Shown here in pieces: positions 45,327 through 57,460 of a stretch of 64,000 bases of DNA. Positions within the stretch are counted from its first letter, which is position 1. Every line of letters begins with the position of its first letter. The stretch is from Viola odorata. Lineage: Eukaryota; Streptophyta; Magnoliopsida; Malpighiales; Violaceae. Location of the stretch: contig OY829542.1 of assembly GCA_963691705.1 (NCBI GenBank), positions 61,528,427-61,592,426 of the forward strand, read 5' to 3'. The notes beneath the pieces were generated by a model. It did no database searches. It was not told the origin of the DNA and saw only the letters and a program-made list of their open reading frames with translations. The position numbers were made by a program, and so were the translations under genes.

Positions 45327-48300
45327 GACTTGCCATATGATTTTGTAAACTGTTAGAACTATCCGAAACCTTAACACCCAGGGGCTTCTTTTGAGCACCA
45401 GCAGTAGGAGCTTTAACTGAAGGCTTAGTGGTGTTTTGCTGCTCCACAATTGGTTTGGGGGCAGGGAGCTGATGAGGGGACCTGTTAGGGGAAACCAGGA
45501 CTGCTTTTGCCTCAGTAGATAATAACTGCTCATGTTCTGACTTCCGAGGACTACGAGGCACATGAGTATCATGTCCCTTCTTCCCAGCTCTTGGCTGGAT
45601 AGGTGAAAGTAGATCATTCGGTAACAGTGAAGATGATTCCTTGGAATCACTACGTTCAGGTCTCCTCATAGTTTTTTTTGGCTGGATAAGTGAAGAAGAA
45701 CCATTATGTAATTGTGAAGACCCCTTGGAATTGCTTTTGTCCAGCAGAATCTAAAATGCTTGGCTGAGCATTGCTAGAACTTCCATGCTGCTTATGAACA
45801 GAGCGTCCAATGTGTGCATTAGTTCTCTTCACAGGATCAGAAACAGCTGAAGGTGCTCCAACATTTCTATGAGGTCCCCCCATAAACTGGAGTTTTAGGT
45901 TTTTCATCTTCATCTTTTCCATCATAGAGGCAAATAGCTCTGCGCTTTTTGGGAAGATGAGCACCAGGAACTCCAGAATCATTTTTTGGCTCAAGGGGAC
46001 TCTTTTCCGCCTTGTCATCAGAACTAGGAGTGGCAGAATCACACATTGCCTCCATGGCCCGCTTTCGGCGCTTTGATAGTGGCAGAACTGCTTCATCATT
46101 TGGAACATCAGGTTTAACTTTACTAGATTGGGCAGAAATGTCAGATTTAGGTTTAACTACTTGGGCAGATGCATCAGCTTTAACTTTACCCATTTGGATA
46201 AAAGCATCAGATTTACCTTGGCCCATTTGGGCTGAGACATCAGATTTAACTTTGCCTAGTTCGGAAGAAACATTAGACTTTACTTTAGACGTTTGTGCAG
46301 GGCTATCTGATCCAATTTTTTCCGATTTGGCTTTTAGTGCCAAAAGAACTTCTCTTTTCCCATGCGATGTAGACGATTTGACTGATTTCTTGGCAGTGAC
46401 ATCAGAGATTGAATCACTTTTAACATTTTTCGGAAGAGGTTGCTTGATTGACTCATCTCTCGCATCTGAATGCTTTGGCTTTTTTGCAGGATGTAAAGGT
46501 TTAGCTGTATCCAACTCTGATTTTCCATGTCCAAGCTGCGTTTTCTTTTTCTTGTCAAAAATCTTGCCTTTGCTATTGCCTTCAGTTTCACTTTGGTCTT
46601 TTGGCAGTTCTTTTGCATTTCTAACAGTACTCATTTCTGAACCCGATTTAAGACTATCTGAAAAAAGATCCTTCTCATTTCTATCAGTTGCAACTTTTCG
46701 TTTCACTCTGTCCTTCAGTTGCTCACCAGAATTGGGGAGAACAGAGCCACCCTTTGAAGATGTAAGTGCAGAACCACCATTTTTGTGTTTCTTCCCTGGA
46801 TTGTCAAATTTCCTCTTGCGTGCAGAAACCATGGAGTTAGACTCATGACCGTTTGTCAATGCCCCCTCGCCATCATCAGGGCTCTTCATGCAACTAACAT
46901 CTTTATTAATATCATCAGAGATTTCCCCTTTTACATTAGAAATATTATCTAAACTCAAAGTAGATAACACCTCATTCTGTTGTCCACCATTGGATAATTT
47001 AACCTTCCTCTCAGAAGACATGGAGGACAAATTATCATCTGCATCAGATGATATAGAAGGTTTTACATCTTCAGAGTCAGTCTCACCCTGTCTATGCTCC
47101 AACATAGAACTAGAATCACCTATTCCAGAATTCCATGTTTCTCCACTGGGTCCGGCTGTATCTATACCCTCATTTTTGTCAACCTCTATCCCATGAGGAA
47201 GTGAACCATCACACCCAAGCTTTGACTTATCAGCATTCACTCCCAAGCCACTGGAGTTTTGCTTCTGTAACTCTTCAAATGCTGCACAGATTTCCTTTAC
47301 AGCTTGCGCAAAACATCTATCTTTCTTTCTCTGGCTCCGATCAAGCAATTTATTCTTTGCCTCACTTGTAAACGCCTGAATTTCGGTAGATGCAACATAA
47401 CCACTGCAGGAGAAAACAACCTCAGTTTGAAATTCAAAGCTATTATACAATGGAAAACCAGCTTAATCAACAGATGCAATACAAGGGTAAGGACAATCTG
47501 CAATTGGATTTACTACACTATCATAGCCACGAACTGTACTAAACTAGATACCGCTAGGATAGCAGAATCAGGAGAGGGGGGGAGGGGGGGGTTCATAGAC
47601 AAGCAAGCAGGCAAACTTGCCAACTCCCTTCAGCCCTACCACTTGCATACCATTCTGGTACCTATATTTTTTTCATTATTTTATCTATTTATTTGTAAAA
47701 ATGTACATTTAAAGTTCATGTTGTGCAGAGTTTACTTAACATCAAGGTAGTCTCCATTGCAACAACTCAGGGCATAAGTATATCTGAACAACAAAAATGT
47801 AATAAAAATTTAGAAATACTTACATCTCCTTAGTTCCAAAGAAGAGAACAAAATGTTTCTTAGGGTCAGGAAGCTTCTGCCAATCTTCAGGCTTGCTGAT
47901 CTGAAAGTTTCAAAGACCCATGATATTGAGCTAAATTACTAACTAATTCAACAAATAACCACAAAAGCAAACTAAATCAACAGAATAAGCAGCTATATGT
48001 TTGTAGAAATTGACTCCATTAACCCATTATGCAAGACTAATGCAACAAAACACGAGCCAATTAATTAACAACGCACACCTCAGCATGAGATAGCAATGGA
48101 GAGACGAGCAAATTACAACCAACAAGGTTCATGGAGCGTTTTAAGCTCAAAAGACAGTAGCGTATTCAGCAGAATCACCTAGATTGAGTAAAACCAAGAT
48201 GGTAGTAATAAAGATGCTCAACACTTAAACCAGATTTAAACGCATCCCTCAAATTACATCGTGATATCAACAATACTTACTAGAAGAGTTCAACCTCAAA

Positions 48301-48599
48301 ACCAGTTCAAAATAGCAAAAGGAATGAGAAAATAAAAAGGATTCACACTCAGAATGATAGGACATAAAATCATAAAGCGTTGCAAAGGCGATAGAAATAG
48401 AATTTAGAAACTTGGCATATAGCAGCGCAATCAACAATATAATCTCGAATAACAAGGAAGGAAAGGAAAAATAAGCATGAGAACATACCTTGGCTGGCCA
48501 ATAGGGGTAGCCCTTGACTTTGGCAAGAACAAGATCACCCAAGCTCAACTGACTCTTGTCATTCTTTTTATTCGCTCCTCTTTTACGCCCCGGAGCCAT
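45327..48599 (-). pseudogene. HUA2-like PWWP gene, 5' fragment with frameshifts (left arm)
   Basis: Mirror of the gene at 60,304: exon 1 at 48,489-48,599 (MAPGRKRGANKK...), exon 2 at 47,824-47,900, exon 3 from 47,403 down to the break at 45,327. Against the right copy it has one extra base in a C/G run near 45,882 and a 5-base loss near 45,747. Both shift the frame. A few amino-acid changes are also present. It then ends inside the eL42 intron, without the rest of HUA2. The promoter side and PWWP exons are kept, so a truncated protein (PWWP plus about 500 residues) could be made, but full function is excluded. Confidence 0.88.
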
Positions 48600-49089
48600 A
48601 GGCGTTTGTGGTTTGTTCTTGCTACTTTATTCGTGTACGAGGTTTCAGTCGAAGTGATCAGGCGCACCCGTGCAGAGACTGGAGAAGGGGGGAATTCGGA
48701 AGGAGCAATAATCGAATCCAAAAGGAGAACCCTAGAGGAATGGTTCGAATGATCCTTGCCGGATATTTGCCCGGCGGCGAAGTGGCCGGATAGGGTTCCG
48801 GCGAAGTGGACGCTAGGGCACAGGGTAGGGAGAGATGGCGCAAGGGTTCTGCATTGAGGGATGGAGGGAGGAAAAGAGAGTGTGACACAAGGGATTGGTG
48901 GTTTAAGAGAGAGATTTTGAGGCGGTCGAGAGAGGAGAGAGAAGAGAGAGAGAGGATTTTCTGATTTCGTGAAATTGATTAGGGAGGATAGAGGGCGTGT
49001 CGTGGGGTGCCCCTGCTGTTTGGCTTTGGGCACCAAAGTTCTTGAGTTTAGGGCTGTTTCTGTAAATTCCTACACATTCTTATTTCTTT

Positions 49090-49111
49090 TATTATTATTA
49101 TTATTATTATC
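49090..49111. repeat. ATT microsatellite upstream of the HUA2 fragment
   Basis: About six ATT units in TTTTATTATTATTATTATTA. The mirrored site near 59,792-59,813 has the same number of units, which supports a very young or homogenised duplication. Confidence 0.7.
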
Positions 49112-49215
49112 ATCGTTTATATGCATCATTGAATTTTTTTTTAAATGATTATATTATTAATTATCTATGCTAATGCTATGCTAATGCTATTCTTTTTTGC
49201 TACTGTTTACCGCAG

Positions 49216-49287
49216 AGGTGCAAGCACTTTGAGATTGGTGGAGACAAGAAGGGGAAGGGGAAGGGGAAGGGGACATCTCTGTTCTAA
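49216..49287 (+). pseudogene. Orphan eL42 last exon with extra Gly-Lys repeats (left arm)
   Basis: Acceptor TTTACCGCAG then [12 protein letters not shown], followed by four GK pairs instead of two before GTSLF (GGGGAAG expansion). It lies downstream of the inverted HUA2 fragment, so exon 3 and most of intron 3 of copy 2 are gone. The 3' UTR homology continues to about 49,992. Possible splicing from copy 2 exon 2 across 4.4 kb would skip exon 3 (25 codons) and remove two zinc ligands. Confidence 0.85.
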
Positions 49288-50460
49288 TTGTGTCGTTTTT
49301 GTTTGCCTGGATTTTCTTTTGGTCAGCTCTTGTAAAACTCTATCCGTCTTTTGGCGATCTTGCTCGTTTTGGGTTGAATGTGTTTTCTTATTAGTGCAGA
49401 ATGTTGAGGTGTTTGCACAAATCTATGGTATCAATGAAAACATTAGATTTAAATCATGAAATCTGTCTGAGTATTATTGGTTCTTTCTTTATACTCCTAA
49501 CTCTTTCTTGCCGTTACTTCCTAAATGGTGGTTTTGCGTTTGTGGTGATGAAGAATCTATTTTGGTGCAAGTCTCAGTTAGATTTCGTTTAATTAGTCAC
49601 TTGTACGGAAAAGAGAGATGGTTGCCATTCGAAGATTATTTGAGCTAATAGTTGTTGAGCTTGGTTTTTGTGATGCATATGGACATACTACAGAGCTATC
49701 AAAAAAATTCTGGAAATTGTCTCTCTTTTTAAACAAGTTCTAGTAAGATTTTTTTTAAAGAACGCGCCGTTTGGATTAAATTAAATCAGCAAAAACAAAA
49801 GACACGGTTATTTAGGCAGGTCGGTCAATTTTTAAAAATTTTTTTAACCAAAGAATGAATGAAAAACAATGAAGGTTTGCTTTTTAGTTTGAGTCAATAT
49901 TATCAGTATCATACAATACCAGCGAGTATAATCGATACATCTCATTCCAATATTGAAAATGAGATCAAATATGTCATATTATTTCAATTTCGACATCGGT
50001 CTACGTGAATCACACCAACCATACCAGTTAAATATCGACCGGTATAAACGATACATCTCATTTCAATACTAAATAATATATTATAAGTTTATTAAATCTA
50101 GTAAAATTGTATATAATACTATATATGAGAAAAATAGTAGAATATTAGGATGCTAATTGAAATCAATATTTTAACCTGTATCGATATATTCCGTATCAAT
50201 TATAAAATCGAAATGTTTCCTGATAATGTAATTTGAGGTTGAGCGGATCACAGTAAGAAGTATAAATAAACAAACAAAAGTGGGGAGAAAAAAGGCCATG
50301 ATATAAAACCAACAACACGCACGCATCTATGTCAATGTCAATCTCAAGCAAAAGCTCCGACTTCAAACTCGTAAACCCCATAATTTCTAAATTCCCTCAC
50401 AACAACCTACGATCTTCTTCTCCTTCCTCTCTCTATTTCCCTACATCAGACGCCAACAAC
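49288..50460. other. eL42 3' flank and CLPP2 upstream region (left arm)
   Basis: eL42 3' UTR homology to about 49,992, then AT-rich DNA with dispersed phrases (CGATACATCTCATT twice, and TTTTAACCTGTATCGAT), then the CLPP2 leader. An in-frame ATG at 50,329 would extend CLPP2 by 44 residues, but the family start is 50,461. Confidence 0.55.
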
Positions 50461-51442
50461 ATGCGCGGCCTCATCTCCAGCGCCAAGCTCTTCGCGTCCT
50501 CCACAATTCGGACCAAACCCTCCTTGTGGGCCCACCCATCCGCCTCCACCACCCGCACCTACAGCTTGGTTCCCATGGTCATTGAGCATTCCTCTCGAGG
50601 TGAGCGCGCCTATGACATCTTCTCTAGGTTGCTCAAGGAGCGGATCGTCTGCATCAACGGACCCATCGACGATGACACTGCTCATGTCGTGGTCGCTCAG
50701 CTTCTGTTTCTCGAGTCTGAGAATCCCTCAAAACCTATCCACATGTACCTTAACTCCCCTGGCGGTCAGGTCACTGCAGGTACACTTGCCATAACCCTAA
50801 TTACACTTGTGCCTTAGTCTCAATTCCAATTCCAATTCCTGTCTGTTGGCTAGATTTGGAACTTCTCTTGTTAGATGCTCAATAATGCTCTGCCAATGTC
50901 AAGGTTAAAGCTATCCCATACTTGTTTGGGCATATATAAACTGTAAAATGGAGTAGTTTGCTCAGGTTTTATTCAACTTGTTAAGAATGATTATAATGCG
51001 GATGGTTGTGTTTTGTTATTCAGGTCTTGCCATCTATGACACGATGCAGTATGTAAGGTCTCCCATCAACACACTTTGTATGGGACAAGCTGCATCCATG
51101 GCTTCTCTCCTTTTGGCTGCAGGTGCTAAGGGTGAGCGGAAGTCGCTTCCAAATGCTACTATTATGATTCATCAGCCATCAGGTGGATACAGTGGTCAGG
51201 CAAAGGATATGACGATTCATACCAAGCAGATTGTTCGGGTTTGGGATACACTGAATCAATTGTATGTAAATCATACAGGACAACCTTTAGATGCAATTCA
51301 GAAGCATATGGATAGAGATTACTTTATGACCCCACAGGAGGCAAAAGAATTTGGGATTATCGATGAGGTGATTGATCAGAGACCAATGGCTCTGGTGGCT
51401 GATGCCGTTGGTGAGGAAAGCAAGGAAAAGGGTTCAAGTTAG
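50461..51442 (+). CDS. CLPP2: ATP-dependent Clp protease proteolytic subunit 2, mitochondrial (left-arm copy)
   Basis: Two exons: join(50461..50779, 51024..51442), 245 aa. The start was chosen because MRGLISSAK matches the usual CLPP2 N-terminus; an in-frame ATG at 50,329 gives a longer form. Residues 1 to ~35 are Ser/Arg/Ala-rich with few acids (mitochondrial presequence), followed by [18 protein letters not shown]. The catalytic triad is Ser131 (GQAASMAS), His156 (IMIHQPSGG) and Asp205 (MDRDYF). Its spacings of 25 and 49 are the same as in E. coli ClpP. It forms the matrix ClpXP proteolytic ring. The protein is identical to the right-arm copy, so there are two intact genes in opposite orientation. 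Confidence 0.95.
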
Positions 51443-54400
51443 GGTGATAGGGTAAGATCACGGTATAAAGGAATTGCTGCATTTGATCTTTGCATTAATT
51501 TCATTTATCTCATCATTATTTCTTTGGATTTTCTTGATTTCTGAATTGTGCTAGGTGTTGTTGTTTAATGATGGATGTCTCGTTTACAACTCCTCTCATT
51601 TACCTTTGTAAACTTTGGATTGAAATTTAACTAATAATTAAGCTCAATGGCCAGTTCTATTTTTAGGCACTTGAATAAGAACTTAGTTTCCACACTGTCT
51701 TTGAGGCACAAATCAGACTACGGTTGTACTATGGCTATTCAATTGTCCCATATCCCCCAAAAAAGCAGGCTATAGCTGTTCTTTTTGTTTGTGGTGTTAA
51801 TTGTCTCAAGTCACATGCGTTCAAATATTTTAACCCTAGCTTTCGTGGTGTTTTTTGTCCAAATCTCGCATTTTTTAATAGCTTAGGATCATTACTTGTA
51901 TGAGTAAGGAGTAGTTTTTCAAGTAGTGAGAATAAGGTGCAGCAGAAGCTTACATCTGATCTCATTCTTATGTGTATCCAGTACTTTATGATTTAGGAAT
52001 CGAGGTTTTGGCTTTAGTATCAAGAATTAGGTTATGCCTGCTGATTAAAGCTGCTATAATCCATTTTGATTAAGAATGTGCCTTAGTTTTTTTCTCTTTG
52101 TTGCATTCACATACCTTTATAAAGCTTTCGAGATGCAATCACGTAACGCAGCAGAAGCTTTTTATCTGGTAGTGGTTCCTTCTGAATCTAGCAAGGGTAA
52201 AAACCAACTATTAGATGATTAGGGAATTAATTTAGGACAGCTATGGATGTGAATGATCTTGTTTTATCAGGATGGATATGCTTTCTGTATCGAGTCTTTG
52301 TTCATCTGCCATCAGGTGGATACAGTGAGTAGGTTTCTAGTCTTCTAGAATCGTTTCATTTCTGTTTTTGGTTTGGGTGCATATGATTTCTGTTTTTAGT
52401 TTTAGGTTTATTTATTTTTTTGAAAAACTTTTGAAAACAGAAACATAATTCTAAAGTAAGATCTAGAAAAGGTGGTTTCTTGTTTCCTGTTTCTTGTTTT
52501 ATGTTTTTAAAACCTTCTTTCTTTTGTTTCTCGTTTTATGTTTTTAAAACCTTCTTTTTTTAAGGGATGTTTTTAAAACTTTTGTATTATTAACTTTGCT
52601 ATTAGTATATCATAAAACAGAAACGATACTAACGAATTGTAGTAAACAAAAGAGGACATATAAAATGAATACTTTTTTTATTGCTTTTTATTTATTGTTT
52701 AATGTTTTGGTATTAGAATTAAGTAAGTTAACTATTCGATATATAATTACTAAAATGCCATTAGTCTCTTACTTATATATTAGATTAAATTGTTCAATTA
52801 TGTCGTTATAGTTTTTTATAAAATTAATATTTTTTTTCCCATCTCACTTATCCATTGGATTTAAATAAAATATTAATTTTCTGAAATAAAAAGATTAGAG
52901 AGGGAAACACTTTTATAAACATGAACAATTTATTTAATAATGCATAATTATAAATATTTTTGAAGTACATGGAAATTATTATTTTTTAAAATAAATAAGA
53001 CGAAAATGAATATTTACTATAAATTGTAGACAACACTGAGGACAAAAGCAAAACACGGTGCATATGAGGTTGTAGTTTAATTAGTTAATACAAACCGTTT
53101 TTATGACGTAAATCATGAATTTGATCCACGATATTGCAATTTATACTAGAATTATAAAACGAAAGCAAAAATTAGTGTTCTAAGATGTACACGTAATTAT
53201 TGCCATGTAGAATTGAATGTCAACAAATATATAAAAAAGTCGTTATCCAATAAGTTATCTTCAAGAGTTTAAGGGTCTGTTTGGCGTTCCGGTTCTGGTT
53301 CGAAAAGTGCTATGAGCAAAAGTGTTGTGGGAAAAGTACTTTTGCGCAAAGCAGTGTGTTGTTTGGTAAACATTTCTGAAAAGTGTTGTGGGAAACGAGA
53401 AGTTGTTTTTGGTGTTTGGTAAACACTGCTTTTGGAACTATGGTTTGAGTGTAAAATGATTATAAAAGGCATCAGTTATTTTTAATGTTATTTATTTACA
53501 TTATTTATTTTTTAAGCAAGTATATAGGTTAATTTAATTTATCCATTTATTTATATAATGAAAGTAATATTCTAAGATGTCATTTTTATCACTGGTCAAT
53601 ATTTATTCTACTTATTTGAACATTATTATCATTGCTCAATGTTTTCTTTAAATTTTATTGATGTATTCTAATATTTTTGAAGTAATATTGAAAACCTCCA
53701 TCATTTTATTGATGTATTTTAATATTTTTAAAGTAATATTTAAAACCAAGACATAATATAAGTTTTCGTGTCATAAAATAAGCATTTATTATACGGAAAG
53801 AAGATCTGGGCAAGAACTATACGTGATGTGTCTTTCAATCATCAAAATAAGATTAAAATATTCCTTCGGCCAACAAGTTTTATCATAGCTGTACTAATTT
53901 ATTTTTTTATAAGATTAAATATAATTAATAAGAGGAATACATAAATACATAGTTGATCTTTGTACATTATAAAATTTAATCAAAGTATAGTTACAAATTG
54001 ATCTCTTACAACAATTATCTACTCACAAATTTATCAAATGCTACAAAATCGTAGTGCTACTGCTTGCTCAATGCTCATCATAGTTTATTCCCGTTAATGC
54101 AAATCATGCGTGCCTTATCCTATTTTCTCACATGTTAAGTAACATCTGAAAAAGGAAAGGGAGACTAGTGCTGCGCAACACCCACTTGTTCCATACACAA
54201 ATCCTCTGCATGTTAATTAATGGTTGTAATCAATTACCAATACTACTTACGATACCCCAGATTTTATTCTTCTGTGCAGAACAGAAGTCAATAACTTGCT
54301 GAGAATAGTAATAGAATCCCAGAAATCCTTATCTTAAAACATCAAAGCATGACATCTCAAAATTTCAAATCCATCTTCAACTGCGGTTATTCTAAATTCC

Positions 54401-54738
54401 ATGCCCAAACCTGTATCTTCCCATCATATGGAAAGTTAAGCTGCTAAACTGAAAACAGCATAATATGAGATCCCAAGAAGATGAAAAGAGAAATTCATTC
54501 TTTGATTCTTTTCCCAGGCTACCATTTTACACTTTCTTTTTACAATGTTATCAAAGATACTGTGGCTAAACTGAAAACAGACATTGGAATGAACAAGGAT
54601 CGACACAAGAGCTGCAACCCTTGCTTTATACAAAACTTACAGAAATTAGAAAAGTACTACCTAGCCTACTCAGCTGAGGGATATAACTGCAACCCAAATC
54701 TAAACTCCTTCAGTAAGGTTCACTAGGCAGGCGTGCAG
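51443..54738. other. CLPP2 3' flank, inner arm end and left part of palindrome centre
   Basis: The arm continues to 52,794 with a T-rich tandem duplication near 52,450-52,570. Unique AT-rich spacer follows. At 53,272-53,470 a GGGTCTGTTTGGCGTTCC start with repeated AAAGTGTTGTGGGAAA text looks like a Tourist-type MITE remnant lacking a clear second end. From 54,000 on is probable 3' UTR of the ERD15-like gene. Confidence 0.45.
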
Positions 54739-55564
54739 TCAAGCACTGAATTTCGGATTCCCAACAACCAAACCTTCCTTCCTTGGAGCTTCAACCGCAA
54801 ATTCAGATCCTATCATACACCCAAAACAATAAGAAACCATCAATTGTTAAAGTCAATCATCATCTCCAAATTTTCAATTGCAAAACCACAATTGCCCAGA
54901 AACACAAAACAATTCACAGCAATCTCAAACACATACCAACAAAGAGAATTGAGCCATACCATTCCTATACACTCCATTGGAAGGTAAAGGAGATGACCTG
55001 CTCTTGGCTTCAGCCTCATAGGATTCAACCAAATCCTCAAATTGAACTTCCAAATCATCATCAGCAGCATCAGGCAACAAGTCAGCTACATCATTCACAT
55101 CATAACCCTCACCATTGTCATACAACCCTTCCTCATCCTGATGCTGGCTCAGCCAATAATCTCTGTACCATGTGGAGGTTGTCACCAGCTGCCACCACTC
55201 CGGCGAGAAATCCTCCACCTGATGGTACGCAGCCGGGATAAAAAGCGGAGCATCAGGGTTCAACGTCGACCTTCTTCCAGAAACCAGCGCTATGTCTTTT
55301 CCAGTTCCGTAACTTGATCTACCTCCACAAAAATTCACGGAAAATTTCGATCATCAACAACAATTACTAGTAATTCCTCTGTAACAAGCCAGAAAAAAAC
55401 AAAAAACAACCGCAAGATCCCGCAAATAACTCGATCAAACTCCACTTTATCAGCAACCAAACACAATTCTCACCAAAATACACAGATCTGAACCGAAACA
55501 GGAGCGGAAACACGAGACGAGGTTCATTACCTTGAAGCGATGGAGCGAAGAAAAAGCTCTCCAT
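54739..55564 (-). CDS. ERD15-like PAM2-motif protein with lost canonical start codon
   Basis: Three exons: complement(join(54739..54809, 54960..55322, 55531..55564)), 155 aa as modelled. The PAM2 motif STLNPDAPLFIPAAY (30-44) and EDFSPEWWQL/TSTWYRDYWL mark the ERD15/CID1 group. These small acidic proteins bind the MLLE domain of poly(A)-binding protein and act in stress responses. The family normally starts M-A-x-V-S-G-R just before the PAM2 motif; here that codon is ATA (55,291-55,293). The model uses an ATG in the upstream exon (MESFFFAPSLQ). Spliced at CTTCAAG|GTAATG to GTGGAG|GTAGATC, it is in frame and adds 21 residues. The rest is open and normal. This is the only protein gene in the palindrome centre and is single-copy in the window. 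Confidence 0.7.
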
Positions 55565-57460
55565 CTTTCCTTTTTGGCAGATTTTAGCGTCTTCAAAAAA
55601 CTAGAGGAGCTGTAGTAGCTACACACCTGAAATGAAAAGGTTGAAGTGCGTGAAAGGGATAATTTATATAGGTCGGGCGGAGCCGAGGCTGAGTTCGGAA
55701 AGGATCTGAACCAGCCCACTGATTGGGTTCGGTGATTCCTACTTGGGTGAGAGGGTTTGTTAGGTGTGGAGAGCGAGAGCGGAGCGAGAGAGAGGAGAGC
55801 AAGAGCGGAGCGAAGAGAGAGAGGAGAGGAAAGAATCAGCGTTTTATTTTTTAATTTATACTTAGTTTATTTGTAATTAAGAAGAAAACTAGGGGATATT
55901 TTTGTCCAAAAATGATTGAAGCCCAGCTTCCCGTGTTGCTCAGGAAGTGCTTCCAATGGCTGCTCCCAATCCCACCAGTGGCCATTCAGTGCAAAATTTA
56001 TGAGGCAACCGGTAGAGCTTTTGGAAAAGCTCTATTGCAAACACCTTTCCCAACTTTGGGGTTGGGCAAAGCACTTTTTTCCACCAAACTTCAACCCCAA
56101 ACACTACCTAAGTGTTTTTATATTGAAAATATATGATTGAAAAATTATCTCCAACAATTTAATCTAATATATAAGTAAGAGACTAATGGCATTTTAGTAA
56201 TTATATATCGAATAGTTAACTTACTTAATTCTAATACCAAAACATTAAACAATAAATAAAAAGCAATAAAAAAAGTATTCATTTTATATGTCCTCTTTTG
56301 TTTACTACAATTCGTTAGTATCGTTTCTGTTTTATGATACTAATAGCAAAGTTAATAATACAAAAGTTTTAAAAACATCCCTTAAAAAAAGAAGGTTTTA
56401 AAAACATAAAACAAGAAACAGGAAACAAGAAACCACCTTTTCTAGATCTTAGAATTATGTTTCTGTTTTCAAAAGTTTTTCAAAAAAATAAATAAACCTA
56501 AAACCAAAAACAGAAATCATATGCACCCAAACCAAAAACAGAAATGAAACGATTCTAGAAGACTAGAAACCTACTCACTGTATCCACCTGATGGCAGATG
56601 AACAAAGACTCGATACAGAAAGCATATCCATCCTGATAAAACAAGATCATTCACATCCATAGCTGTCCTAAATTAATTCCCTAATCATCTAATAGTTGGT
56701 TTTTACCCTTGCTAGATTCAGAAGGAACCACTACCAGATAAAAAGCTTCTGCTGCGTTACGTGATTGCATCTCGAAAGCTTTATAAAGGTATGTGAATGC
56801 AACAAAGAGAAAAAAACTAAGGCACATTCTTAATCAAAATGGATTATAGCAGCTTTAATCAGCAGGCATAACCTAATTCTTGATACTAAAGCCAAAACCT
56901 CGATTCCTAAATCATAAAGTACTGGATACACATAAGAATGAGATCAGATGTAAGCTTCTGCTGCACCTTATTCTCACTACTTGAAAAACTACTCCTTACT
57001 CATACAAGTAATGATCCTAAGCTATTAAAAAATGCGAGATTTGGACAAAAAACACCACGAAAGCTAGGGTTAAAATATTTGAACGCATGTGACTTGAGAC
57101 AATTAACACCACAAACAAAAAGAACAGCTATAGCCTGCTTTTTTGGGGGATATGGGACAATTGAATAGCCATAGTACAACCGTAGTCTGATTTGTGCCTC
57201 AAAGACAGTGTGGAAACTAAGTTCTTATTCAAGTGCCTAAAAATAGAACTGGCCATTGAGCTTAATTATTAGTTAAATTTCAATCCAAAGTTTACAAAGG
57301 TAAATGAGAGGAGTTGTAAACGAGACATCCATCATTAAACAACAACACCTAGCACAATTCAGAAATCAAGAAAATCCAAAGAAATAATGATGAGATAAAT
57401 GAAATTAATGCAAAGATCAAATGCAGCAATTCCTTTATACCGTGATCTTACCCTATCACC
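55565..57460. other. ERD15-like promoter side, right palindrome junction and CLPP2 3' flank
   Basis: 55,565-55,830 is GA-rich leader or promoter of the ERD15-like gene (GAGCGAGAGCGGAGCGAGAG). 55,910-56,152 has text such as AGCTTTTGGAAAAGCTCT and CCCAACTTTGGGGTTGGGC, a likely MITE relic. From 56,153 the right arm begins. Confidence 0.45.

Larger units (their letters stand above)
45326..52794. repeat. Left arm of a ~7.45-kb palindrome
   Basis: Reverse complement of 56,153-63,581. Mates have a constant coordinate sum of 108,903 from about 45,880 to 52,400, so there are no gaps there. Outside that, small indels occur: one G-run base near 45,882 and five bases near 45,747 in the HUA2 part, and about 44 bases (mainly a 37-bp tandem duplication) near 52,450-52,620. 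The arm holds a HUA2 5' fragment (-), eL42 exon 4 (+) and CLPP2 (+). Confidence 0.95.

Noticed and set aside
46012..46848. 278-codon open frame antisense to HUA2 exon 3 (and its mirror at 62,055)
   Set aside because: Shadow of the real HUA2 frame on the other strand; Lys/Ser-rich coding text leaves the antisense frame open by chance.
48545..49036. 163-codon frame over the HUA2 start (and its mirror at 59,867)
   Set aside because: Overlaps HUA2 leader and exon 1 in another frame; Pro/Ser-rich leader composition. The PWWP frame is clearly the gene.
53269..53472. MITE-like text in the palindrome centre
   Set aside because: One Tourist-like end (GGGTCTGTTTGG) is visible but no second end or target duplication, so I could not set borders.
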